From NCBI GenBank assembly GCA_009914575.1, contig WNEB01000069.1:1-7353 (forward strand): a stretch of DNA of 7,353 nt. Reading direction: 5' to 3'. Shown here piece after piece: positions 1 to 7,353 of the stretch. A model generated the notes under the pieces. That model worked only from the letters and a program-made list of their open reading frames with translations, was not told the origin of the DNA and did no database searches. A program made the position numbers and the translations under genes. This DNA comes from Burkholderia gladioli (lineage in GTDB: Bacteria > Pseudomonadota > Gammaproteobacteria > Burkholderiales > Burkholderiaceae). Each line of letters begins with the position of its first letter. The stretch's first letter is position 1.

Positions 1-275
1 ACGAAGTCGTTCTTGTTGCTCTTGACGAAGGGCCGCACGAACTGCGGCGAGATCAGCTTGACCTGGTGCCCGAAGCTGGCGAGCTTGCGGGCCATGTGAT
101 GCGCCCCGGCGCAAGCTTCCATGACCACCGTGCAGGCGTGAAACGTGGCGAAGAACTCGATCAACTGCTTGCGTCCCACCTTCTTGCGAAACACGGCTTT
201 GCCGTGCCGGTCCTGCCCGTGAAGGTGAAACGAATGCTTGCCCAGATCGATCCCAACCAGCGTCGCGTCTTGCAT
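1..275 (-). CDS. IS110-family transposase, N-terminal part (runs off the window)
   Basis: Translation from the ATG at 275 down to base 1 gives 91 complete codons with no stop, beginning MQDATLVGIDLGKHSFHLHG. The N-terminal 'GIDLGK' strand with D10, the 'VVMEACAGAHHMARKL' segment with E53, and the 'FVKSNKNDF' segment at the window edge match the RuvC-like DEDD domain of IS110-family transposases. D10 and E53 are the likely first two catalytic acids. D90 is in view, but the rest of the DxxDA motif and the C-terminal serine domain lie outside. A Shine-Dalgarno GGAGAG (plus-strand 282-287) sits 6 nt before the ATG, which fixes the start. IS110 transposases recombine element and target DNA guided by an element-encoded bridge RNA (family knowledge). 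Whether the gene is complete beyond base 1 cannot be seen. Codon use resembles its neighbours. Confidence 0.9.
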   Translation of the reverse strand, partial: MQDATLVGIDLGKHSFHLHGQDRHGKAVFRKKVGRKQLIEFFATFHACTVVMEACAGAHHMARKLASFGHQVKLISPQFVRPFVKSNKNDF

Positions 276-293
276 GATGGCCTCTCCAGAAAG

Positions 294-328
294 AAAAACA
301 CCCTACAGCGTAACCCGCGTGTAGGGTG
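294..328 (-). terminator. Intrinsic terminator between parC and the IS110 transposase
   Basis: On the minus strand a perfect 9-bp stem, CACCCTACA (328-320) against TGTAGGGTG (307-299), encloses a 12-nt loop in which three more pairs are possible. Five T residues (298-294) follow immediately. This is a textbook rho-independent terminator for transcripts coming from parC. It ends only about 6 nt before the Shine-Dalgarno of the IS110 transposase, so read-through from the chromosome would be stopped before the transposase is translated. It may be native to the chromosome or carried by the element. Confidence 0.8.
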
Positions 329-346
329 GGGATGACCATCTCATTA

Positions 347-376
347 GCCCCGGCGCGCGCGCAACGCGGCCGGGGC
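347..376 (-). terminator. GC-rich hairpin downstream of parC
   Basis: GCCCCGGC (347-354) pairs perfectly with GCCGGGGC (369-376), and CGCG/CGCG pairs inside with one bulge extend the stem. On the minus strand it is followed by TAATGAG and not a U-tract, so it may act as a 3'-end stabiliser or a weak terminator for the parE-parC message. The fold is seen directly; the role is inferred. Confidence 0.45.
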
Positions 377-396
377 CGGATGGAAGCCGGGGCGGA

Positions 397-426
397 GCAC
401 GCAGGCCGCGCGCCGCCGCCGCGTGC
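397..426 (-). other. Short hairpin just after the parC stop codon
   Basis: GCACGC (397-402) pairs with GCGTGC (421-426), and GGC (404-406) with GCC (418-420), around a GC-rich loop. It begins one base past the parC stop codon (428-430). It is the first of three consecutive hairpins in the parC trailer. In sequence this GC-rich, some chance pairing is expected, so the call is weak. Confidence 0.3.
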
Positions 427-427
427 G

Positions 428-2752
<2,325 letters not shown>

Positions 2753-2790
2753 CTGGTATCGCTTCCGTATCGGTTCAGGGGCGGCTCGAC

Positions 2791-2835
2791 CGGCGTGTCG
2801 CGCGGCGCATCGCGTGCGCGGCGCGGATCACGCCG
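2791..2835 (-). promoter_or_regulatory. Long imperfect hairpin in the parE-parC intercistronic gap
   Basis: The arms pair as CGGCGTG (2791-2797) with CACGCCG (2829-2835), CGCGC (2799-2803) with GCGCG (2821-2825), and GCGCA (2805-2809) with TGCGC (2815-2819), around the loop TCGCG. One G-G mismatch and one small internal loop interrupt a total of 17 pairs. In the transcript it starts one base after the parE stop codon and ends about 38 nt before the parC start. No U-tract follows, so it is more likely an mRNA stability or processing element, or a partial attenuator, than a true terminator. The pairing is seen directly; the function is inferred. Confidence 0.5.
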
Positions 2836-2836
2836 C

Positions 2837-4822
2837 TCAGATATCCACCTCGACCTCGTTGCCCTTTTCCTCGAGCCAGCCGCGGCGTGCGGACGCCTCG
2901 CCCTTGCCCATCAGCATCGTCATGCGCGACACCGTGGCGTCGTAATCGAGCCCGCCGAGCGCGACCGGCGTGAGGCGGCGCGTATCGGGATTCATGGTGG
3001 TGTCCCACAGCTGCTCGGCGCTCATTTCGCCGAGGCCCTTGAAGCGGCTGATCGACCATTGGGTTTCGCGCACGCCGTCCTTTCGCAGCTTGTCGAGGAT
3101 CGCCTCGAGTTCGCCGTCGTCGAGCGCGTAGAGCTTCTGCGCGGGCTTCTTGCCGCGCGCCGGCGCATCGACGCGGAACAGCGGCGGACGCGCCACGCAC
3201 ACGTGGCCGCGCTCGATCAGCTGCGGGAAATGCTTGAAGAACAACGTGAGCAGCAGCACCTGGATGTGCGCGCCGTCCACGTCGGCGTCCGACAGGATGC
3301 AGATCTTGCCGTAGCGCAGGTTCGACAGATCGACGCTGTCGTCTGGGCCGTGCGGATCGACGCCGATCGCCACCGAGATGTCGTGCACCTCGTTGTTCGC
3401 GAACAGGCGGTCGCGTTCGGTTTCCCAGGTGTTCAGCACCTTGCCGCGCAGCGGCAGGATCGCCTGATATTCCTTGTCGCGGCCCATCTTGGCCGAACCG
3501 CCGGCCGAATCGCCCTCGACCAGGAACAGTTCGTTGCGCGCGATGTCCTGCGTCTCGCAATCGGTCAGCTTGCCGGGCAGCACCGCCACGCCCGAGCTCT
3601 TGCGCTTCTCGACCTTCTGGCCCGCGCGCGTGCGCGCCTGCGCCTGCTTGATGACGAGATCGGCCAGCTTCTTGCCGTGCTCGACGTGCTGGTTCAGCCA
3701 CAGTTCGAGCGCCGGACGCGAGAACGACGACACCAGCTTCACCGCGTCTCGGCTGTTCAGGCGCTCCTTGATCTGCCCTTGGAACTGCGGATCGAGCACC
3801 TTGGCCGACAGCACGAACGAGACGCGCGCGAACACGTCCTCGGCCAGCAGCTTGACGCCCTTCGGCTGCAGGTTGTGCAGCTCGACGAAGCTCTTGACCG
3901 CCTGATAGAGGCCGTCGCGCAGCCCCGATTCGTGCGTGCCGCCGACCGGCGTCGGAATCAGGTTCACGTAGGATTCGCGCGTGAGCGAGCCTTCCTCGCT
4001 CCAGGCCACCACCCACGACGCGCCCTCGCCGTCGGCGAAGGTGTCGTCGCCCGAGCTTTTCGAATCGGCGAAGCGTTCGCCCTCGAACAGCGGGATCAGC
4101 AGCTCGCTGCCGTTCATCTCGTCGAGCAGATAGCCGCGCAGGCCGTCCTCGTACTTCCAGACCTGGCGCTCGCCGGTTTTCTCGGTGACCAGCACCACCT
4201 CGACGCCCGGCAGCAGCACCGCCTTCGAGCGCAGCAGGCGCTGCAGTTCGCCGGTCGGCAGGTTCGGCGAATCGAAATACTTGCCGTCGGGCCAGACGCG
4301 CACGCGCGTGCCCGACTTCTTCTCGCCGCGGTCGGCCGACTGCGTGACGAGCGGCTTGACCACGTCGCCGGATGCGAAGCCGAGCTCGGCGATCTTGCCG
4401 TCGCGCCAGACGGTCACGTCGAGGCGCGTGGCTAGCGCATTGGTGACCGACACGCCCACGCCGTGCAGGCCGCCCGAGAACGTGTAGGCGCCGCCGGCCG
4501 CCTTGTCGAACTTGCCGCCGGCATGCAGCCGCGTGAAAACGATTTCGACCACCGGCACGCCTTCGTCCGGATGCATGCCGTACGGAATGCCGCGGCCGTC
4601 GTCCTCGACCGAGACCGACTGATCCGCGTGCAGCGTGACCGTGATCTGCTTGCCGTAACCGCCGAGCGCCTCGTCGGAGGCGTTGTCGATGACTTCCTGG
4701 ATGATGTGCAGCGGATTTTCGGTACGCGTGTACATACCGGGCCGCTGCTTGACGGGTTCGAGACCCTTCAGCACCTTGATCGATGCTTCGCTATAGGCCG
4801 CTGCGGGCTTTTTCGTGGACAT
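2837..4822 (-). CDS. parE: DNA topoisomerase IV subunit B (ParE)
   Basis: This is the ATPase subunit of topoisomerase IV, partner of the adjacent ParC. From the ATG at 4822 the protein is 661 residues and starts MSTKKPAAAYSEASIKVLKG. The GHKL ATPase domain shows the 'QEVIDNASDEA' motif (catalytic E43, Mg-binding N47), 'DDGRGIP' (74-80) and the 'GGLHGVG' lid (117-123). The transducer domain follows. The TOPRIM domain has 'LVEGDSAGGSA' (E436) and 'SDADVDGAH' (metal ligands D512 and D514). The tail 'MLMGKGEA...RRGWLEEKGN' is the normal end of the family. An in-frame ATG at 4840 would add MDDLAP. Neither start has a convincing Shine-Dalgarno. I prefer 4822 because, as I recall, the family N-terminus in Burkholderia begins MSTKK. 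GyrB is unlikely: it is longer in beta-proteobacteria, with an insert in the TOPRIM region absent here. No broken motif is seen. Confidence 0.95.
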   Translation of the reverse strand: MSTKKPAAAYSEASIKVLKGLEPVKQRPGMYTRTENPLHIIQEVIDNASDEALGGYGKQITVTLHADQSVSVEDDGRGIPYGMHPDEGVPVVEIVFTRLHAGGKFDKAAGGAYTFSGGLHGVGVSVTNALATRLDVTVWRDGKIAELGFASGDVVKPLVTQSADRGEKKSGTRVRVWPDGKYFDSPNLPTGELQRLLRSKAVLLPGVEVVLVTEKTGERQVWKYEDGLRGYLLDEMNGSELLIPLFEGERFADSKSSGDDTFADGEGASWVVAWSEEGSLTRESYVNLIPTPVGGTHESGLRDGLYQAVKSFVELHNLQPKGVKLLAEDVFARVSFVLSAKVLDPQFQGQIKERLNSRDAVKLVSSFSRPALELWLNQHVEHGKKLADLVIKQAQARTRAGQKVEKRKSSGVAVLPGKLTDCETQDIARNELFLVEGDSAGGSAKMGRDKEYQAILPLRGKVLNTWETERDRLFANNEVHDISVAIGVDPHGPDDSVDLSNLRYGKICILSDADVDGAHIQVLLLTLFFKHFPQLIERGHVCVARPPLFRVDAPARGKKPAQKLYALDDGELEAILDKLRKDGVRETQWSISRFKGLGEMSAEQLWDTTMNPDTRRLTPVALGGLDYDATVSRMTMLMGKGEASARRGWLEEKGNEVEVDI

Positions 4823-4852
4823 AGGCGCTAGGTCATCCATTGCCCGCGATGC

Positions 4853-4887
4853 TTATCCCCAGATCGTGTGGACAACATCGTGGACAA
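4853..4887. promoter_or_regulatory. Cluster of three DnaA-box-like nonamers upstream of parE
   Basis: Within 35 bp lie TTATCCCCA (4853-4861), TGTGGACAA (4867-4875, reverse complement TTGTCCACA) and CGTGGACAA (4879-4887, reverse complement TTGTCCACG). Compared with the DnaA box TTATCCACA, they carry one, one and two mismatches. The first two face each other across 5 bp; the last two are direct repeats with a 12-bp period. The cluster starts 13 bp upstream of the ATG at 4840 and is flanked by an AT-rich run (about 4888-4925). This AT-rich run is the most likely place for a parE promoter, although I could not identify a convincing -35/-10 pair. None of the boxes is a perfect match, so DnaA binding is a hypothesis. 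Confidence 0.4.
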
Positions 4888-4951
4888 AACGTTGAATTCG
4901 ATAAAAAAGCCAATCGAAACAATGCGCTGACGCGACTGCTCCGAAACCGGG

Positions 4952-4971
4952 CGGCGCCGCTTGCGGCGCCG
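4952..4971. terminator. Perfect GC hairpin between uup and parE
   Basis: CGGCGCCGC (4952-4960) and GCGGCGCCG (4963-4971) form a perfect 9-bp inverted repeat around TT. It lies about 43 nt after the uup stop codon. On the minus strand it is followed by GCCCGGTTTCGG, with only three T residues, so it is at best a non-canonical terminator for uup. A TAAAAT hexamer on the minus strand (4994-4989) could be a -10 for a parE transcript that carries this hairpin in its leader, but no matching -35 is seen. Confidence 0.45.
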
Positions 4972-5014
4972 GGGCCGGAACGCGGCGTATTTTACTGGGT
5001 CCTTGTGCGCGCGA

Positions 5015-6967
5015 TCATGAAGGCTTGCGCTTGGCCTCGAGTTCTTCCCAGCGCTCGAGCGCGACGAGCAGTTCGTCGTCGAGCGCCGCGAAGCGTTCGG
5101 TCAGGCGCGTGCCTTCCTTCGCATCGCGAGCGAAGATCGTGCCGTCTTCGAGCTGCGCGTTGATCGCGGCCTGCTCGGCTTCGAGCGCGGCGATCTTTTC
5201 GGGCAGGCTGTCGAGTTCGCGCTGTTCGTTGAACGACAGCTTGACGATGCGCTGCGCGCCGCGATTCGCCGCGCTCTTGCCGGCATCGTCCTTCGACGCG
5301 GGCGCCGCCGCGCGCGGCGCGGCTTCCTGCGGCTTGTCCTTCTGCACGAGCGCCGCCGAGCGCGCGTGCTGGGTTTGCCAGTCGGTGAAGCCGCCGACGT
5401 ATTCGCGCCAGCGGCCCTGGCCTTCCGATGCGATCACCGAGGTCACCACGTTGTCGAGGAACGCGCGATCGTGGCTGACCAGCAGCACCGTGCCGTCGTA
5501 GTCGGCCAGCAGTTCCTCGAGCAGTTCGAGCGTGGGGATGTCGAGATCGTTGGTGGGTTCGTCGAGCACCAGCACGTTGGCCGGGCGCGCGAACAGACGC
5601 GCCAGCAGCAGGCGGTTGCGCTCGCCGCCCGACAGCGACCGCACCGGCGAACGGGCGCGCTCGGGCGCGAACAGGAAATCGCCGAGATAGCTCATCACGT
5701 GCTTCTTCGTGCCCGCGACTTCCACCCATTCGATGCCGGGGCTGATGGTATCGGCGAGGCTCTTGTCGAGATCGAGCTGCGCGCGCATCTGGTCGAAGTA
5801 GGCCACCTGCAGGTTGGTGCCGGTGCGGACCTTGCCTTCGTCCGGCGCCAGTTCGCCGAGGATCAGCTTCAGCATGGTGGTCTTGCCGACGCCGTTCGGG
5901 CCGATCAGGCCGATCTTGTCGCCGCGCATCACCGTGCTGGAGAAGGTATCGATGAAGGTGCGGTCGTCGTAGCGGATCGTGACGTCGGTCAGCTCCGCGA
6001 CGATCTTGCCCGACTTCTCGCCCTGCCCGACGTCGAGGCGCAAGTTGCCTTGCGCATTGCGGCGCTCGGCGCGCTCCTGGCGCATGTCCACGAGGCGCGC
6101 GATGCGCCCGACGCTGCGCGTGCGGCGCGCTTCCACGCCCTTGCGGATCCAGACTTCCTCCTGCGCCAGCAGCTTGTCGAACTTCGCGTTCTCGACGCGC
6201 TCGATTTCCAGCTGCTGCTCCTTGTGCGTTTGATATTGCGAGAAGTTGCCTGGATAGGACAGCAGGCGGCCGCGATCGAGTTCGACGATGCGCGTGGCGA
6301 CGCGATCGAGGAACGCGCGATCGTGGGTGATGAACAGCACGCTGGAGCGCTGCGAGATCAGCAGCTCTTCCAGCCAGCGGATGCCTTCGAAATCGAGGTG
6401 GTTGGTCGGTTCGTCGAGCAGCAGGACATCGGGCTGCAGCACCAGCGCGCGGGCCAGCGCCACGCGCTTCTTCATGCCGCCCGACAGCGCTTCGACCAGC
6501 AGCGCGCCGTCGAGGCCGATCTGCGCCCGCGTGGCGGCCACGCGGGGGCGCCAGTTCCAGCCGTCGGACAGGTCGAGCGCCGCCTGCAGCGTGTTCATGC
6601 GCGCCATCAGCGCGTCGTGCCCGGCGCCTTCCGGTTCGTCTGCCAGCCCGTGCGCGACCGTGTCGAACTCGTCGAGCAGCACCTGGATATGCGTGAGGCC
6701 GCCCGCGACCGCGTCGAACACCGTCTGCCCCGGCTCGAATTCGGGCTCCTGCGCCACGTAGACCGTTACCAAATCCTGCTGGCGGGTGATCAGGCCGTCG
6801 TCGGGACGCGCGAGTTCCGCGACGATCTTCAGCAGCGAGGACTTGCCCGCGCCGTTGCGGCCGATGAGACCGACGCGCTCGCCGGCTTCGAGCGAGAAAT
6901 CCGCGTGATCGAGCAACGCGACGTGACCGAACGCAAGCTGCGCGCCGGAAATGGAATAGAGCGACAT
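5015..6967 (-). CDS. uup: ABC-F family ATPase, Uup-like
   Basis: This 650-residue soluble protein has two ABC ATPase domains and no membrane segment. Domain 1 has Walker A GRNGAGKS (36-43), signature LSGGM (161-165), Walker B VLLLDEP (181-187) and switch H215. The charged inter-domain linker (about 242-325) includes 'AQEEVWIRKGVEARRTRSVGR', typical of ABC-F. Domain 2 has Walker A GPNGVGKT (356-363), signature LSGGE (445-449), Walker B VLVLDEP (465-471) and H499. An Ala/Lys-rich linker (about 540-575) leads to a C-terminal coiled-coil domain (about 575-646) of the kind that binds nucleic acid in Uup. The start 'MSLYSISGAQLAFG' and the overall length resemble E. coli Uup (635). Uup acts on ribosomes and on branched DNA, and its loss raises precise transposon excision in E. 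coli (established for the family). Resistance-type ABC-F proteins are a less likely alternative. The start has a good promoter but no evident Shine-Dalgarno. Confidence 0.92.
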   Translation of the reverse strand: MSLYSISGAQLAFGHVALLDHADFSLEAGERVGLIGRNGAGKSSLLKIVAELARPDDGLITRQQDLVTVYVAQEPEFEPGQTVFDAVAGGLTHIQVLLDEFDTVAHGLADEPEGAGHDALMARMNTLQAALDLSDGWNWRPRVAATRAQIGLDGALLVEALSGGMKKRVALARALVLQPDVLLLDEPTNHLDFEGIRWLEELLISQRSSVLFITHDRAFLDRVATRIVELDRGRLLSYPGNFSQYQTHKEQQLEIERVENAKFDKLLAQEEVWIRKGVEARRTRSVGRIARLVDMRQERAERRNAQGNLRLDVGQGEKSGKIVAELTDVTIRYDDRTFIDTFSSTVMRGDKIGLIGPNGVGKTTMLKLILGELAPDEGKVRTGTNLQVAYFDQMRAQLDLDKSLADTISPGIEWVEVAGTKKHVMSYLGDFLFAPERARSPVRSLSGGERNRLLLARLFARPANVLVLDEPTNDLDIPTLELLEELLADYDGTVLLVSHDRAFLDNVVTSVIASEGQGRWREYVGGFTDWQTQHARSAALVQKDKPQEAAPRAAAPASKDDAGKSAANRGAQRIVKLSFNEQRELDSLPEKIAALEAEQAAINAQLEDGTIFARDAKEGTRLTERFAALDDELLVALERWEELEAKRKPS

Positions 6968-7003
6968 GGGGGAAGCGGCGATGAGAAGGAGTCGGAAGCG
7001 CCC

Positions 7004-7032
7004 ATTGTAACGGGCATCGGGGGCGGTTCTAA
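7004..7032 (-). promoter_or_regulatory. Sigma70-type promoter for uup
   Basis: On the minus strand a -35-like TTAGAA (7032-7027) is separated by exactly 17 bp from a -10 TACAAT (7009-7004), which differs from consensus at one position. Transcription would start near 6997, giving a leader of about 30 nt before the uup ATG at 6967. The -35 is only a half match. Confidence 0.6.
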
Positions 7033-7107
7033 GTTGGCCGGATGGCGAGCCGTGCGCAACGATGCGGCGGACGTTGATCCGGCGCAGACGGAGCGGTCGG
7101 GCGTTTC

Positions 7108-7116
7108 TGGTATATT
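7108..7116 (+). promoter_or_regulatory. Extended -10 promoter for the disrupted rubredoxin gene
   Basis: TGG followed by TATATT (7111-7116) makes a TGn-type extended -10 with one mismatch to TATAAT. No good -35 is found at 17 bp, which extended -10 promoters tolerate. Transcription would begin near 7123, about 59 nt before the ATG at 7182, and would now run into the insertion sequence, which lies in the same orientation. Confidence 0.5.
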
Positions 7117-7181
7117 GCGCGGTCTGCCGGCTTGCCGCCGCGCGATTTTCACTGTTTCCGCACTATTTTCCGATCGTCATC

Positions 7182-7220
7182 ATGAGCGAAGTCGTCGAAT
7201 ACCAAAGCTGGGTCTGCCTG
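7182..7220 (+). pseudogene. Rubredoxin gene remnant, cut by an insertion sequence after codon 13
   Basis: The ATG at 7182 opens MSEVVEYQSWVCL, which matches the start of beta-proteobacterial rubredoxins, where 'W-V-C-L' is normally followed by 'I-C-G-W' and the first CxxCG iron-binding loop. Here the frame departs after Leu13 into element sequence (RQGGVPNVVEG) and stops at 7254-7256. Only the first of four iron-ligand cysteines (C12) remains, so no functional protein can be made from this piece. Rubredoxin is a small one-iron electron carrier of about 55-60 residues in the cytoplasm (family knowledge). No Shine-Dalgarno is obvious. The rest of the gene presumably lies beyond the element, outside the window. 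The identification rests on 13 residues plus the promoter and position. Confidence 0.6.
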
Positions 7221-7245
7221 AGGCAGGGCGGTGTCCCAAACGTAG

Positions 7246-7259
7246 TTGAAGGTTGAAGG
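7246..7259 (+). repeat. Tandem 7-bp repeat TTGAAGG x2 in the IS end
   Basis: TTGAAGG occurs at 7246-7252 and again directly at 7253-7259, about 25 bp inside the presumed element tip. Repeated short motifs near IS tips are often transposase binding sites. The repeat is seen directly; its role is inferred. Confidence 0.4.
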
Positions 7260-7260
7260 C

Positions 7261-7327
7261 GGCGGTTCCCGTAGGAATCCGAGAGAATCGGGTTTCCAGG
7301 ACCAACCTCCCGAATAGGAGAACCGCC
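7261..7327 (+). promoter_or_regulatory. Structured RNA leader that can hide the transposase ribosome binding site
   Basis: Three helices can form together. P1 pairs GGCGGTT (7261-7267) with AACCGCC (7321-7327). P2 pairs GGAATCCGA (7274-7282) with TCGGGTTTCC (7288-7297), with one bulge and the loop GAGAA. P3 pairs CTCC (7307-7310) with GGAG (7317-7320) around CGAATA. P3 abuts P1, giving a three-way junction. The Shine-Dalgarno AGGAG (7316-7320) is inside P3 and would be masked. Such a fold would restrain translation of the transposase, especially on transcripts entering from the rubredoxin promoter. The pairings are read from sequence; no energy was computed. Confidence 0.5.
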
Positions 7328-7330
7328 GAA

Positions 7331-7353
7331 ATGAAGCCTACCAAGAAACCGAA
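7331..7353 (+). CDS. Start of a putative transposase ORF (first 7 codons)
   Basis: An ATG at 7331 follows AGGAG (7316-7320) by 10 nt and opens MKPTKKP before the window ends. Position just inside an IS end and a lysine-rich start suggest a transposase, and I think an IS256-like one is most likely. Seven residues cannot establish a family. Confidence 0.45.

Larger units (their letters stand above)
1..340 (-). mobile_element. IS110-family insertion sequence, 5' portion, boundary uncertain
   Basis: The transposase fragment marks an IS110-family element entering from the left. IS110 elements lack conventional terminal inverted repeats and usually make no target duplication, so the junction with the chromosome cannot be read from one end. 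I place it loosely at about 330-345, between the U-tract hairpin (299-328), which could belong to the element, and the GC-rich hairpin at 347-376, which looks like parC trailer. The boundary is a guess. The presence of the element is well supported by the coding sequence. Confidence 0.55.
7221..7353 (+). mobile_element. Insertion sequence, left end and leader (family uncertain, possibly IS256)
   Basis: Sequence from about 7221 (give or take 3 bases) no longer fits the rubredoxin frame. It has the look of an IS end: a GGGCGGTGTCCCAAA terminus-like segment (7226-7240), a tandem repeat (7246-7259), a structured leader (7261-7327), then an AGGAG and a new ORF at 7331. The 'TGTCCCAAA' style of end recalls IS256-family elements. 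Only one end is in the window, so the inverted repeat and the target duplication cannot be checked. Confidence 0.6.

Noticed and set aside
2800..2824. 9-bp direct repeat GCGCGGCGC with 7-bp spacing, considered as a repeat element
   Set aside because: It is explained by the symmetric arms of the intercistronic hairpin in a GC-rich background.
2775..4016. 413-codon minus-strand frame overlapping parE
   Set aside because: Out-of-frame shadow of parE. It shows no domain and contains the parE-parC gap.
4840..5163. 107-codon plus-strand ORF across the parE-uup gap
   Set aside because: It covers the non-coding gap and the antisense of the uup end, has no Shine-Dalgarno, and has no recognisable family features.
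5366..7249. 627-codon plus-strand open frame opposite uup, running into the rubredoxin start region
   Set aside because: Antisense shadow of uup with the same biased composition. The real rightward start is the ATG at 7182, in a different frame and after the promoter.

Overview
The window is about 7.35 kb of GC-rich DNA that reads as a piece of a Burkholderia-type (beta-proteobacterial) chromosome. The protein sequences of ParC, ParE and Uup, the codon use and the gene layout all fit this genus. I assign it from memory of these families, not from a search, and the species is not determinable. Insertion sequences at both ends suggest an IS-rich strain.

Layout from left to right. (1) 1-275, minus strand: the N-terminal 91 codons of an IS110-family DEDD transposase that runs out of the window. 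(2) 276-427: a non-coding interval with three successive hairpins on the minus strand. The last is a clear intrinsic terminator with a U-tract, directly in front of the transposase. (3) 428-2752, minus: parC, topoisomerase IV subunit A. (4) 2753-2836: an 84-bp intercistronic gap almost filled by a long imperfect hairpin. (5) 2837-4822 (possibly 4840), minus: parE, topoisomerase IV subunit B. (6) 4841-5014: a gap with three DnaA-box-like nonamers, an AT-rich stretch and a perfect 9-bp-stem hairpin. (7) 5015-6967, minus: uup, an ABC-F ATPase. (8) 6968-7181: a divergent intergenic region with a sigma70-type promoter for uup and an extended -10 promoter pointing right. (9) 7182-7220, plus: the first 13 codons of what looks like a rubredoxin gene, cut off by (10) an insertion sequence beginning near 7221. 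Its leader can fold into a three-way junction that buries the ribosome binding site of the transposase ORF starting at 7331.

How the parts fit together. parE and parC make the two subunits of topoisomerase IV, which decatenates sister chromosomes, and they lie in an operon-like order (parE first). uup is upstream on the same strand but separated by a hairpin. The three chromosomal genes look intact and carry all expected motifs. Both insertion sequences read outward from this block, so transcription of the essential genes is not opposed. The right-hand element has broken the rubredoxin gene. No new multi-gene system is visible. The most interesting signals are non-coding: the structured IS leader, the parE-parC hairpin and the DnaA-box-like cluster in front of parE.
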